A stretch of 64,000 nt of DNA from Saccharomycopsis fibuligera x Saccharomycopsis cf. fibuligera (GCA_001936135.1 CP012816.1:1677501-1741500); one strand, 5' to 3'. Positions 1 to 11,114 are shown, counted from the stretch's first letter. The notes: generated by a model from the sequence alone, not told the origin. Made by a program: numbers and translations.

Positions 1-1394
1 TTAGGATTAGGGGAGGGATTTGCTGACAAGTTGGGTGTTGCGATACTGGAGTCAGGGTCTTTTGGATGTAATCCAATCATGTATCTGCCTTTAGTTGCTT
101 GTTTCTTGTGAGAAATTTGTTTCAAAAGGTGATTTAAGTTCTCTATCTGGCTATCAGATGCAGCACTTTGGTCCATCTTTTGTGTGCCTTGAAGGTTTTG
201 AGCTGGTCCGTCTTTATTTGAGCCAAAAAAGCTGGATATGGAGTTGAAAGTCGCACTGAAAGGATTGAAGTAAATATTTCCATCTTCATCTTCACCACGG
301 TTTTGTAGTATGCTTTCAGAATTGACGCCAGTAGCTTTACTATAGTTATCATACAATAGACTAGATGCATCCTTACCAGAAAAATTATTTTCTTCCAACC
401 AGTTAAAAAGGTCGATAAGCGAATCCTCAGAAATAATATCAAATCCTTTAAAAACAATTCCATACTCTTCAATCAAATGTCTCGCAACAGGGTCGCTACT
501 TTCTTCGTTATGACTGTTATTCGTAGATCCACTGCTGCTACTTTTAGATAGTAACTCGAGGTCCAAAGGGTTATATATCAATAAATCGATTAGTTTGGAT
601 GAATTCAGCTGAAAAAATTCAGAAAGTTTTTCTGAAATCAAATTTATACTCTTAATGTTAGAACTATTGGAATAACTAATGGATTTTGATGATAATTTGT
701 AGCTGTTGAGCAATTTGAGGTATCCCTTTCCGTTAATAGATAAATCCCACAGCGAGACAAATGTAGACCACCATTGACGTAAATGCTCCTTGACAAATTC
801 ATTAGAATGGTTTTTTAGCATTAAGCTGAATGTGCCGTAATGCAATTTAAACAAGTTATAAGCGTTCCTGATATCTTGACATAATATAGCTGGGGAAGAC
901 AAATTAGTGGTGCTGTACTCAATTCTAATATTCTTCTGAATATGTTTTCTTCCGCTATTTCTGATACTCGTTTCATCATCAGGGTCATTGTCATCATCAC
1001 TATCACTTCCAAAATCATTGTCCGTAAATTTTGTTAGCTCAATACAAGCAACAATGTAAAAATTGTCTTCAAACTTTTGGATCACAATTCTTCTTTGATC
1101 TGTATCGATGTGATCTATTGGCTGGTCTTGAGAAAACTCTTGGGCAAAGTTGCATATTCCCTGGATTAGTCCAATTTGCCTCAACTTAACATTAGTGTTT
1201 ACTTCATCATGGCCTTCACTGCTGTCATTGTTGATGTAGCAAAGTATTTGTTCTAGAAGGCCTTCATCAGTATCATTGTCGCTGATATTAGGATTAAAGA
1301 TAGTAAAATAGGAAACTTTTGGAGGAATGGCATGATCAATACCATCGAATCTGAGACGCAAATGCGGCATTGGGTTTAAAAATTCAGCCGCCAT
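1..1394 (-). CDS. CCZ1: Vacuolar fusion protein Ccz1 (3' end beyond window)
   Basis: An open frame runs from the ATG at 1394 to the left edge without a stop, so at least 464 residues are present and the C-terminus is missing. Residues about 20-125 look like the first longin domain of Ccz1: a beta-strand SYFTIFNPN, then LRQIGLIQGICNFAQEF, then a strand ending NFYIVACIEL. In the family, Ccz1 pairs with Mon1 as the guanine-nucleotide exchange factor for the Rab7 GTPase Ypt7, at the late endosome and vacuole, serving vacuole fusion and autophagy. A run of acidic Asp/Asn residues around 150-165 is low complexity. It diverges from the neighbouring TTL-like gene across a 321-bp gap. The family call rests on the N-terminal motif only; the rest is weakly conserved. 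Confidence 0.72.
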   Translation of the reverse strand, partial: MAAEFLNPMPHLRLRFDGIDHAIPPKVSYFTIFNPNISDNDTDEGLLEQILCYINNDSSEGHDEVNTNVKLRQIGLIQGICNFAQEFSQDQPIDHIDTDQRRIVIQKFEDNFYIVACIELTKFTDNDFGSDSDDDNDPDDETSIRNSGRKHIQKNIRIEYSTTNLSSPAILCQDIRNAYNLFKLHYGTFSLMLKNHSNEFVKEHLRQWWSTFVSLWDLSINGKGYLKLLNSYKLSSKSISYSNSSNIKSINLISEKLSEFFQLNSSKLIDLLIYNPLDLELLSKSSSSGSTNNSHNEESSDPVARHLIEEYGIVFKGFDIISEDSLIDLFNWLEENNFSGKDASSLLYDNYSKATGVNSESILQNRGEDEDGNIYFNPFSATFNSISSFFGSNKDGPAQNLQGTQKMDQSAASDSQIENLNHLLKQISHKKQATKGRYMIGLHPKDPDSSIATPNLSANPSPNP

Positions 1395-1715
1395 TCTTGA
1401 TTCCGGTCAGGCTGCTATACTAGAATCCAACTGGTATGGCTTTGAGCTCCAGAAGTGTATAGCCATCGCTTGGCTTGCCCCTTGGAACGTTTGCCAGTTA
1501 GCGGTTGATTAATAGTGAAAAGCAAAGCACTCCACTGTGCACGTGCTGTTCGGTGGTGGTATCGTATACCAAGGCTAAGATCGCGATGGAGGGCCGCGAT
1601 GCCCTTCGTATGACAGAGAAAAAATTTTAGTCGAATCATTTCGTGTCTTGCATGCAACTAGAGATACTCATATCCTCACTTCTCCGAAGCATTCATAGAA
1701 CAGTGAAAATTTCAA
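1395..1715. promoter_or_regulatory. Divergent intergenic region CCZ1 / TTL-like gene
   Basis: A 321-bp gap between two divergent start codons, so it should hold both promoters. One E-box CACGTG sits at 1540-1545, the core bound by Cbf1- or Tye7-type bHLH factors. An antisense open frame of 80 codons lies here but has no recognisable feature. Confidence 0.5.
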
Positions 1716-2972
1716 ATGACATACTCAAACCAAGTAGTACTTTCCATCAATAATTCAGATTATCTTTACCAGGCTTTCCAACAGGCTTTCGAAAAGCACC
1801 TTACCGGTGTTTCTATATCAAACAATTTGGATGTAGTGAATGACAACACAGGCATAAATGACAAGAACGCAAGAATATTCCATTACGGGGATTATGAACA
1901 GCTAAACGTTGACAAAGTAATGGTAAACCCAAATTACTTTGTCTGCTCTTATATTTACCGTAAGGCTCTTATAAGAAAGCATTACTTGGCACATACTATA
2001 CATTCTTATGTTGTTAAACACCCAGATTCAATTTTAAGTAGGGCATTTCCCGAAACTTATCAAATCGAGGTAGATTATGCAGAATTTCTTGATGACGCAT
2101 TAGACGAGTGTTATGAACTCCGTGATGAAATCAATAGTGGTAAGAAAACATGGATATTGAAGCCTAGCATGAGTGACAAAGGCCAAGGTATCAGAGTATT
2201 TAAAACATTGGACCAATTGCAAACGATTTTTGACTCTTTCGAGAATGAGGAACCTCTGACAGACGACGAAGCCGAATATGGAGAAAGTGAAGGCATAACT
2301 CTGTCTACTGGCGTTATAACTTCCCAGTTGAGACATTTTGTTGTTCAAGAGTATTTAGCCAATCCCTTACTTTTAAAAGCTTACACTAATAGAAAGTTCC
2401 ACATAAGATGTTACGTGCTATGTTCTGGGGCTTTGAAGGTATACGTATACAAAAGAATGTTGGCATTATTTGCTGCCAATCCGTATAACAAGGCTACTAT
2501 AGACGACTTGAAATCTCAATTTAGTAATTTGAACTTGAACGAGCATTTAACCAATACTTGTCTACAAGGAGATAAAGCCATTTTCAATAACAGTGTATCT
2601 GAATTTGCCAAGTTGGAAGGGCTAAGTGACGAGGACAAAGAAAAGATATTGAATCAAATATATGACATTGTCAAAGAACTTTATCTTGCAGGATTGAACG
2701 TTGACAGATTCAATTTCCAACCATTATCTAATGCTCTTGAGTTCTATGGTCTTGACTTTTTAGTTGACGAAAACCGTAATGTCACACTTTTGGAAGTCAA
2801 TGCATATCCTGATTTTAAGCAAACCGGAAAAGATCTCAAATCTCTCGTTTACGAACTCATAGACGGAACTGTCAACAAAGTTGTTTTGCCATTTTTTGGC
2901 CAGAAAACGAAAAGTGATGAGTTTCTGGAGAACTTGGTGCAAGTCTTAGATCAACAGGTGAGTGGATTTTAG
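1716..2972 (+). CDS. PBY1: Tubulin-tyrosine-ligase-like ATP-grasp protein (Pby1 family)
   Basis: A 418-residue protein made almost entirely of a TTL domain. Visible motifs are the ATP-grasp segment TWILKPSMSDKGQGI at about 147-161, the RKFHIRCYVL strand at about 226-235, and the C-terminal metal and ATP site LLEVNAYPDFKQTG at about 350-363. Members of the family ligate an amino acid to a protein C-terminus or side chain; the substrate of the yeast protein is not settled. S. cerevisiae Pby1 is about 750 residues with a SurE-like domain in front of the TTL domain; here the SurE part is absent and the upstream gap is too short to hold it. The gene is convergent with RXT2, as in S. cerevisiae, which supports orthology. 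Start chosen at the first ATG. Confidence 0.85.
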   Translation: MTYSNQVVLSINNSDYLYQAFQQAFEKHLTGVSISNNLDVVNDNTGINDKNARIFHYGDYEQLNVDKVMVNPNYFVCSYIYRKALIRKHYLAHTIHSYVVKHPDSILSRAFPETYQIEVDYAEFLDDALDECYELRDEINSGKKTWILKPSMSDKGQGIRVFKTLDQLQTIFDSFENEEPLTDDEAEYGESEGITLSTGVITSQLRHFVVQEYLANPLLLKAYTNRKFHIRCYVLCSGALKVYVYKRMLALFAANPYNKATIDDLKSQFSNLNLNEHLTNTCLQGDKAIFNNSVSEFAKLEGLSDEDKEKILNQIYDIVKELYLAGLNVDRFNFQPLSNALEFYGLDFLVDENRNVTLLEVNAYPDFKQTGKDLKSLVYELIDGTVNKVVLPFFGQKTKSDEFLENLVQVLDQQVSGF

Positions 2973-3086
2973 ATGCTACAAATGCCGATCACTTAGCTTT
3001 TGTAATACTACTATTTTTCTAATCTACTATATGAATTTAAATGCACGGAAAGACAAAGAATCCTATATTCTTCAAAAGATTCAAAA

Positions 3087-3837
3087 TTATTTCTTCTTTT
3101 CAGCCGCCGGTGGTGCAGAAAGTTCACTATCGTAATCACCGTTCATTTCTCTGCACCATTTATATACCTGATCCTTTAACCTTTCAGCTCTAGTTAAACC
3201 TACCCTTATTCTTTGCAATGATCTGATATACTCTTGGTTTCTCTGTAGCGTTATCTGAGTTATTTGCCTTATTTCATTGGCAATATGAGGGTTTACACCA
3301 TTGTTTGGATCTATTTCAAATTGTGGAAGGGCAAAAAATGGGTCAACTTCCTGATACGTATTATCAATATTTCTTGTGATTCTTTTATTTTCATTGTTAT
3401 GCAACGCATTCATATAGTCTTCTGGCTTCATGTTATTTGTGCTACCATTATCGACGGTTGACTCTATCACCATGTCATTTTTGTGTCTTGGTGATTTATA
3501 CTTCATCTCCTCAACAGTTTCACCATCCACTAGCTCATGGTCATAATCAGGAAGTTGCATATTCTTAACTTTCAAAAATTTTGGATCTTCTCCAAGAAAT
3601 AACTCCATTAAGCTTGACAAGGCGTTAGAATTATTTTGCTCATACTCAATCATATCAATAGCCTGGCTGGCTAAGTTTTTCAAAGAATCATCTTGAAATA
3701 TCTTAGATATTGCAGGATGTGCCACCAGATCAGATGGCCTAGTAATCGGAGCCAATACCTTTTGAATATCAATATCTTTATATGGATCTTCGGGCACATA
3801 GTCATTTTCTTCTGCTTCGTCTTCTTCTCCTTCTTCT

Positions 3838-3869
<32 letters not shown>

Positions 3870-4327
3870 ATTATTATTATCCTTTGAACGAAACTTTTTA
3901 GTAGGTTTATTAATTACATTCTTGGTCTTTCTTTTACGTTCAATGAACTCTCTTTCTTCACCATTCACAGCCACTATGCGAACTCTTGGAGCAGTAGCGT
4001 ATCCATTCAATTGATCTCGGTGTATGAATGAGGAGCCGACTTTTAGTTTGTTGCCTCTGTTTGTTGTTTCACGTTCAATGAAGTCAGTTCCTTCTATGGG
4101 TTCTAAATATCTGTCAGTATACAAAGTTCTAGTTTTTCAGGATAAAGTAACTTGAAAGTTATTTAAATGCCAAAGCCAACACTTACCATCACCCTTTTTA
4201 ACAAGTGCAGCCCTAAGAGCTCTGCGAGATGAGTTAGTATATGCACTCTCCGGAGATTCGATAAACAATTGTTCTGAGAACGTAAAAAGACGTACCTAAT
4301 AGCACCTATTGTGTCCACGTCGCTCAT
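3087..4327 (-). CDS. RXT2: Rpd3L histone deacetylase subunit Rxt2 (three exons)
   Basis: Exons are 4296-4327, 4187-4221 and 3087-4102, giving 360 residues. Intron 1 (4222-4295) has donor GTACGT, branch TACTAAC and acceptor GCAG. Intron 2 (4103-4186) has donor GTAAGT, branch-like TACTGAC and acceptor TTTAG. Phases match at both junctions, and the 35-nt middle exon completes one helix, DTIGAIRALRAALVKKGD. The RXT2_N signature TTNRGNKLK follows at about 35-43. A run of about 14 Glu (about 90-110) is coded by a TTC/GAA microsatellite at about 3829-3869. Rxt2 belongs to the large Rpd3 deacetylase complex that represses transcription. The convergent PBY1-RXT2 order is shared with S. cerevisiae. The name rests on the motif plus synteny; the small exons are inferred and need cDNA support. 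Confidence 0.72.
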
Positions 4328-4815
4328 AGCTATGTTATATATGCCTATTTTTTATGCTTGTTTTGTTTGTATGACTGAATATTGAATTTATTAAAAAGCA
4401 GTTAGTGTTTATATCCACTTCAATGGCTACAATAGGCAGGTGCTTTAAAAGCTGCGCAACATTATCAACTTTCTGATAAAACGAACAGGAAGCAAAAAGA
4501 TAGGCCTCGGAATTCGAAATAATATTACACGTGATTAATATGATTATATAATTCAAAAACATATTTTGTATTGCGGGTAATAGTTAAACGCGTCGCGCGA
4601 CACGAAACTTATTTTTCTCAAAATATGAATTAAAAAAAGAAGACGCGCCAATATTTTTTTAAAGCCCTTCAAAAATCTCGCGATATTTAAATTGTTGAAA
4701 TTTTCCGGTTTTATCAACACTTGATCTTTTTTCTTTTCTTGCACGTTTATAAAATTGTTACGAATTGAAAATTTCCCCAATTTATCAAATTAATTCATTA
4801 ATATAATAATAAAAA
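4328..4815. promoter_or_regulatory. Divergent RXT2 / POL30 promoter region
   Basis: A 488-bp gap between divergent genes. It holds an E-box CACGTG (4528-4533), a perfect MCB ACGCGT (4588-4593) and a second MCB core ACGCG (4643-4647). A poly(A)-rich leader runs just before the POL30 ATG. The MCB sites sit 173-228 bp upstream of POL30 and fit S-phase control by MBF. Confidence 0.6.
4588..4593. promoter_or_regulatory. MCB element ACGCGT upstream of POL30
   Basis: Exact ACGCGT, the MluI cell-cycle box bound by MBF (Mbp1/Swi6) at G1/S genes. It lies 223 bp before the POL30 start, with another ACGCG core 50 bp further downstream. Confidence 0.65.
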
Positions 4816-5592
4816 ATGCTTGAAGGCAAATTTGAAGAAGCTTCTCTTTTGAAGAAAATTATTGATGCTATCAAAGACTGTGTGCAGCTTTGCAACTTCA
4901 ATTGTGAACAAAGAGGCATCACTTTGCAAGCTGTTGATGATTCCAGAGTTTTGTTAGTGTCTTTGTTGATCGGTGCTGGTTCTTTCTCCGAATACAGATG
5001 CGATAGAGATATTACATTAGGTATTGATGTGAAATCTTTCAGTAAGATTATCCGTTGTGGTGCTAACGAAGACTACTTGACCTTAATTGCTGAAGACAAT
5101 CCAAGTAGTGTATCTTTGATCTTTGAAGACAAAACCAAGGACAGAACTTCTGAATACTCTTTGAAATTGATGGATATTGATTCCGAATTGTTGAAAATTG
5201 ATGACATGGATTTCGATGCTGTCGTTACTTTGCCAGCCACTGACTTCCAGAAAATTACTAGAGACTTAAGTGCCTTGTCTGAATCTTTGCAAATAGTGGT
5301 CACCAAAGATACAGTTAACTTTGCTGCTAAAGGTGATTCTGGCAGTGGTAATATTGTTGTCAAACCACATACTGACTTGGATAAACCAGAAGAATCCGTC
5401 CTTGTGAATTTGAAACAGCCTGTTGATTTGACTTTCGGTTTGAGATTCGTGTCAGACATTATAAAAGCTACTGGTTTGTCCGGCACTGTAACTATCAAGT
5501 TATCCGATAAGAGTCCTGCTTTGTTCGAATATAAATTACCAAGTGGTTATTTACGTTTCTACTTGGCACCAAAGTTTGATGAAGACGAATAA
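4816..5592 (+). CDS. POL30: PCNA, DNA polymerase sliding clamp
   Basis: A 258-residue protein, the same length as S. cerevisiae Pol30, colinear from MLEGKFEEA to the C-terminus LAPKFDEDE. PCNA forms a trimeric ring around DNA that tethers polymerases delta and epsilon and recruits repair and chromatin factors. Basic residues line the ring near residue 80, and the inter-domain connecting loop lies around 118-134 (YSLKLMDIDSELLKIDD). Lys127 and Lys164, the SUMO and ubiquitin acceptor sites known in yeast, are both conserved. The frame contains no CTG codon that I could find, consistent with a CUG-Ser species. The promoter carries MCB boxes. The gene is convergent with NAA30. Confidence 0.97.
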   Translation: MLEGKFEEASLLKKIIDAIKDCVQLCNFNCEQRGITLQAVDDSRVLLVSLLIGAGSFSEYRCDRDITLGIDVKSFSKIIRCGANEDYLTLIAEDNPSSVSLIFEDKTKDRTSEYSLKLMDIDSELLKIDDMDFDAVVTLPATDFQKITRDLSALSESLQIVVTKDTVNFAAKGDSGSGNIVVKPHTDLDKPEESVLVNLKQPVDLTFGLRFVSDIIKATGLSGTVTIKLSDKSPALFEYKLPSGYLRFYLAPKFDEDE

Positions 5593-5847
5593 ACAGTATG
5601 ATTAATGGCTACACTTAATAATTTCTTTTTTTTTATGTTTTATTTATTTGTTGTCTTCTGTTGTTTCTGTGTTATTTCATCTACTTTTCTTTTCTTCACT
5701 TCACATTTCAGCTTTAATGACTGTTATCTGTTACTTTTATATATTTAGTCTTATTTTTGTGTTCAATACATTTATTTACAATACGGGTTTCTGAAAAAAT
5801 AATGTATAATCTTTCTGTTATCTCGGCAATAAGAAAATTGGGCTATT

Positions 5848-6279
5848 CTATTCTAGTGGAGGTAAAAATACCGACCTACTGACACTTTTATCAGTAATTG
5901 GTAATATTAGACGATAAGCATCATGCTGATTCAAATAGTATCTATGCAACCTCTTCACACGTAAAAACCCAATATTTTCATAAAGTTTAATTGCTGCTTT
6001 ATTTACCACCTCAGTCTCCAAGATAATCTCATCAGCTTTGTTCTTAATCATTTCTTCAATAGCCAAATTTACTAGTTTTTTCGCTATGCCTTTACCTCTG
6101 TATTTTTTTTCTACCACAACCATGCCAATGTATCCTCTAGATCTGACATTTCTGTGGGGTTCAAGTTTGGCTATGATTGCTCCCACCGTCTCGCCGTCTG
6201 CTTTAGCCTAAAATTACAATCTCTGGTTAGTATTAAACACTTGATACTTGAAATAACTGTTACAAAAAAAAAAAAAAAG

Positions 6280-6315
<36 letters not shown>

Positions 6316-6481
6316 TAAAAAAATCACCTACCAATATACACAAATTTGGCCACTGGCTGAGAAAAAACCTATACACATAAATAGAGTAAGGCTCGGAGAT
6401 GTCTGAATCCACTAGTGCCTTAACATCACGGTAATCAGTCGAATTATTGATGTCTAGCTGTGAGTATGTTATTTCTGTCAT
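5848..6481 (-). CDS. MAK3: NatC catalytic N-alpha-acetyltransferase Mak3/Naa30 (two exons)
   Basis: Exon 1 is 6332-6481 (50 codons) and exon 2 is 5848-6207, giving a 169-residue GNAT acetyltransferase. The intron (6208-6331, 124 nt) has donor GTAGGT, branch TACTAAC at 6226-6232 and acceptor TTTTAG; the junction is phase 0. Family markers are PHRNVRSRGYIGM, the acetyl-CoA loop YRGKGIAKKLV, and LETEVVNKAAIKLYE. In yeast, Mak3 with Mak10 and Mak31 forms NatC, which acetylates N-termini such as Met-Ile, Met-Leu and Met-Phe. Length is close to the 176 residues of S. cerevisiae Mak3. The intron contains an almost pure homopolymer of about 50 T (sense strand), placed between the donor and the branch site. 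Confidence 0.93.
6263..6313. repeat. Poly(A/T) homopolymer inside the MAK3 intron
   Basis: About 50 nearly uninterrupted A on the + strand (one G near 6279), which is T in the sense transcript. It fills much of the 124-nt intron. Length in the assembly may be unreliable because homopolymers are hard to sequence. Confidence 0.9.
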
Positions 6482-6820
6482 TTTAGCTCAATGTCCCTGT
6501 TTAGAAATGAGGGCTGTTTAGGCAAAGAATAATACTTGAATTCAAGGTACACACCATAAATAGGTGCTTGTACTGGGCCATGCTCCTTCTCTAACAAAAT
6601 TGTCGTTAACTCGTTTTTTTCCAATCATCGAGGAAAGCGGGTCTGCAGAAAATAATATGATATGTGCATATACGTACATCATTTAGCGTTAAATATATAA
6701 AACCAACAATATGCTGTTAAAAAACTCTTTCATTATAAACTTAACATTTGTTTACAAAAGATTAAATAAAAAAGTAGAAAATACCTTCGATTGAAAGAAT
6801 GGCCCAACCATAGCGACAAA
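6482..6820. other. Intergenic MAK3 5' / ATG11 3'
   Basis: A 339-bp gap between two minus-strand genes: the MAK3 promoter and the ATG11 3' region. I see no further gene or distinct motif. Confidence 0.5.
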
Positions 6821-9800
6821 TCAGTAGTTGTTTGTTGAGATCTCTTCTTGGGCTTCCACCAAATACCAAGTGACCCCTTGACTCAATGAGAATGGATTTT
6901 CTTCCTGGCTGTTATAGTTCTTAGATGTTATTGTGTGCTCCGTAATTGACAGCACCCTAGCAACCATCCAATCCTTATTTAGAAAAACAGATTTGTTAGT
7001 TTCTTTCAAAAAATAATGAGGAGATCCAACATTAAAAGCAGCCCAAGGTTGATTCAATAATTGACTGTTTTGTGAGTCACTTATATTTCCATCCCTGGTT
7101 GGCAAAAACAAAACCAAATCTCCTGGTTTAAAATTCTTCACTGAGATTTTACTTTGGCAATCTGAAACAAGTTTATTTATTTCCTCTTTATTAGTTCTGG
7201 TTTCTTTTTGTAACTTCTTGGCTAAATGTTCTATGTCACCAAATCTTTTTGATATGGAAATGTAAATCAAATTATAGTCTATCACTGCTGTCGAGATAAA
7301 ATTGAAATACCGTTTCTCAAAATTGGCGTTATTATTGAAAAGCTCAATCACAGTTTGTGCCTGACGCTCAATTTTTTCAATGTCAACAATAGAAGATGCT
7401 GTCTGAGATTCATCAGTAGACCGGGTTTCAATATCATGACGCGAATTAGATGATTCATTAACATCCTGATTATTATCACCCTCATCAATCCAATGAGTCA
7501 CATTTTCAACATCAGTCAATAATGGAGATATAGGCTTTTCAAATCCTAGATCATCTTTTGATTTATTTTTGCTTCTCAATCCTCTTACTCTGACAATTCT
7601 TATGCCCTTATCATCCTGACCAGTATTCACATTAACAAATGATTCGCCTAACTTTGATATATTATTTATATTGAGAATAGACTCCGGAATCAAATCATTC
7701 TTGGTTATGAGCAACCCAATTGCTTCAAAGCAAGCACAAATCAATTTGAAATTTGTTACCATGAATGTTGACAACTCGCTCATTTTCTTCTTAAAATTAT
7801 AATTTATATCCAATAACTGCAAGATAGTATTAATGAGATTTGAATTCTTATTTGCAAGCTCTTTGTTGATTGTTTCTAACGCGTCCTCACTATCTTCTAG
7901 TTCCTCAACTCTAACTTTAAGTCTCGCTAGCTCCTCGGAATTTGAGTTTCGTTCACTGGCAAACTCGGATTCTTTTGATTGCATGTTAGCCAATAAATCA
8001 TTTTTCATTGAGCTGATATCAGCATAATTTTGCCGTAGATCTTTCAATTCGTTAGTAAGCTGATCTATTTCAGCTTGCTTTTGGTCAACAACTTTGTTAA
8101 GCTCTTCAACTTTTTTCTCCAAATTCACACTATTGTCTTTCTGTGCTAAGTTGGCTTTCTTCAATTCTTTTTTCAAATTGTCGAAATCAGTTTTAAGCTG
8201 ATGATTTTCAAGGGTCAAACTGTCAAGTGCATCTTGTGACTTTTGATATTGATTTGTAAGTTTTTTCAATCTGCCTTCGCTCTTATCAAATTTCCTGTAA
8301 ACTTCACTCAATTCTTTCTGATTAGACAACAAATCTGCTTGTATAGTATCAATTTTCTCTTTATTTTGGTCGATGTTGTCCAAAGCGTCATGCAAGTTTT
8401 GTTCAATCAGAGTCAATTCCTTTTCTTTGGCCATTAGCTCATGTTGTTTACCTGAAAGTTCAAGTTTTGCATTTTTGCAGTCATTAGCGGTATTGTTGAG
8501 TTCTTGATTCAATTCAGCGTTCTCGTTGTTTAACCTGTTAATCAAGTCCTCCTGAGAATCCAAATGCTGCAACTTCTGTGCCTTCGTGTTACTGTCAACA
8601 ATAAGTTTATTGATGTGTTCTTTCAAAAATCTTATTTCTTCATCCTTTTTATCATTCTGAGCTATCAAATTTCCATTTTCCACAACTAGTGCATTGTTTT
8701 TATTTTTTATATCATTCCACTCAGACAGGGGAATTTTTATCAATTCGGTATTTAATTCATCGGATTCAACAACAGTTTCATTTGCTAACTGTTGACTCAC
8801 CAATACTCTATTCCTGCCTTCATCCTCAGTCAAAAGTATCATTGAATTTGTAAGCTCAATATTGCCCTTGTTATTAAAAATTAAACTTTCACGCTTTGGT
8901 CTAAAATTAAGCATTTTTCCAAAACTAGATTTTCTACTGTTAAGCTTTGGAATAGGCTTAACTTTTTCAGCTGTAGTAACAGTGCTTATTTTGTTTATAG
9001 AAGTGGTAGATAAAGACCTTTGCGGTGTTAAATTAAGCTTCTGAGGATTGTTTAATTCTTGTTGATTTAGTGAAGGGCTATGTGAATTATTATGACTAAA
9101 CATAGGGGGACTTCTAGATCTAGAGTTACTTTCACGACCATTAATTTGTGGAAATGTCAAGGGCCACTGATTCAAGTTCTTATATTTATGCTGATGCAAA
9201 ATGGATTCCAATTTTTTTATTCTAGTTTGGTAACTTTTAATGAGTTCATTATCTGTCGAATTGGCATCTTTGATAATATTGAAATTCAAATAACTATCAA
9301 ATTTGTTGTATAAATTAACTTTTTGATTATCAAGCTCTTCCAAGCTAGTCTGCAACAAGTTCACAAATTCGTCGGATACGTTATTATTTTTTAAAGAACT
9401 AATATACTTACTAACATCATCTCTTGTAACATTCAAGGTAAGCTCTTTAATTGCGTGGTTTTTATTTGTTGTAAATTCGACAGTCAGCAAGTTGTGCAAA
9501 GTAAAAACATCATCAAGTTTCAATAATTTCAATATAATGCCATAGTTTGCTTCCCATTTATGCCGAAGCTTGATTTCTTTGTCATTAATTAGAGCAAAAT
9601 TTTCCACCGTTTTACCAACAATTTTCTTGAGCTCTGCTTCCCATTCAATCCGTCTCACATTTTCAAGCAAGAAGAGACCGTATAACAAGGGCAAGTCTAT
9701 GACAATGCATATACTCGACTCAGTAAGCTGCAAGCTATCTATCTGCTTAGCTATAGTTTTAAGCTCGCCACGAGTTTCTGCTAAAGAACTTTGAATTAAC

Positions 9801-11114
9801 GAAGTCTTATTCATTACTTCGACTAAAGTATCCCTTAACTTTTTAAACAATACATTCAAATTCAACTGTAAATAATACAAATCGTTTGCTAACTGTAGAA
9901 TTTCGGGAACATATTCCTGTTGATGTCTCGACATTGTTTCGATCAATTTTTCCGATTGCTCGGGTGATAATGAACTGTTTGAATTCAAATCTTGATACTC
10001 AGGCATGTACTCCATTACATCTTTTGTTTCATTCTGTACTGCTTTGGTAAGAGCTTTTATTCTAACTAGTATGTCATTAAGATTCAAGTTGTTGAAATTC
10101 TTGATAATTGAATTTTGCTTGAAAAGCTCAATTTTTTTCTCCAATATTGTCTTTTTATTGGCAGCATTGTGTAAATCTTTCTCCAATCTGTCTGTCTTTT
10201 GCTTCAATTCTTCATTAGCGCTTTTAGACTTAGCGGCATACTCTTTTAGCTCCTTTGCAACCAAAAGGCTAGAAAGATCCTCTCTGTTATCATTGAAAAG
10301 CTTTATGTTCTTCAAATTTTCATAATAACTCTCCCAAGATCTATTCAAACTATTTTGTCTCAAACTCAGTATTATATCATTGGACAACTTGAACTTAGTG
10401 CTGATCTCTGTGTAATAGTTATCCAAATATTTGCTAAAGATATTTAAGCCTCTGAAGATGTTCGATATATCTTTAATTTTCTCCTGAATATTTTTTTCAG
10501 AAAATATGGAATCCGAAAGGATAGCTGTGGACCAGCTTGAGTTTGTGGTAATGACGCTTATTAGTTGTCTATAATTTTGCTTGCTCTCGGATATGCTAAA
10601 GTCCAAAAGTGGCGATTGAATAGGCCTTATAATTTCACTGTTTTCATAAAATACATTTGTGTCATCAATCTTTCTGCTGGGTATATTGTCAATGAAGTCG
10701 TACGGATTCTTATTATCATCAGAACTTTTACTTTGGTCATAAAAACCATTTTGGTTCTTCTTGTCCCGGTTCGCTACTTCTTCCAGGGACATTCGAGGAG
10801 CCTTGTTGAATGCGAAGATCTCGCCAGCATTATGGAACACTGATTCTTTCGTTCGACGGCCTTGTGTGGTCAAGATAAGCAAGGACTCCAAGGGTATTTC
10901 GAACTGTTCCCCGACCCATTCTTTGAATTCTGATAAACTGCATTCAATAGTTAGTATATGATACCGCGAAGACCATAACCATACTCAGCTGAACCAAATT
11001 AAAAGAAATCAAAGCAATACCATTTACGTACCTTTGAAAAATATAGGGGTTAGTGTTTATTATTTTCCCAGTGTGAGAGTTGTAGACCTTTAGTTCTATT
11101 ATACTGTTGTGCAT
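6821..11114 (-). CDS. ATG11: Selective autophagy scaffold Atg11 (two exons)
   Basis: Exon 1 is 11032-11114 (27 codons plus 2 nt) and exon 2 is 6821-10937, giving about 1399 residues. The intron (10938-11031, 94 nt) has donor GTACGT, branch TACTAAC and acceptor GCAG. The spliced start MHNSIIELKVYNSHTG followed by LSEFKEWVGEQFEIP keeps frame and forms the ubiquitin-like N-terminal region of the family. Long coiled coils occupy about 240-290 and 780-1070. The C-terminal Atg11 domain starts near 1260, with FKPGDLVLFLPTRDG, WAAFNVGSPHYFL and a final TWYLVEAQEE. Atg11 links cargo receptors (Atg19, Atg32, Atg36 in yeast) to Atg1 kinase in the Cvt pathway, mitophagy and pexophagy. A Ser/Asn-rich low-complexity stretch sits near 620-690. 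Its neighbour AMS1, 45 kb away, encodes a classical Cvt cargo. Confidence 0.92.

Noticed and set aside
4129-4295. Single RXT2 intron joining 4295 directly to the acceptor at 4129
   Set aside because: It stays in frame but leaves the TACTAAC branch about 100 nt from the acceptor and discards the helix-completing 35-nt exon; the two-intron model uses better sites.
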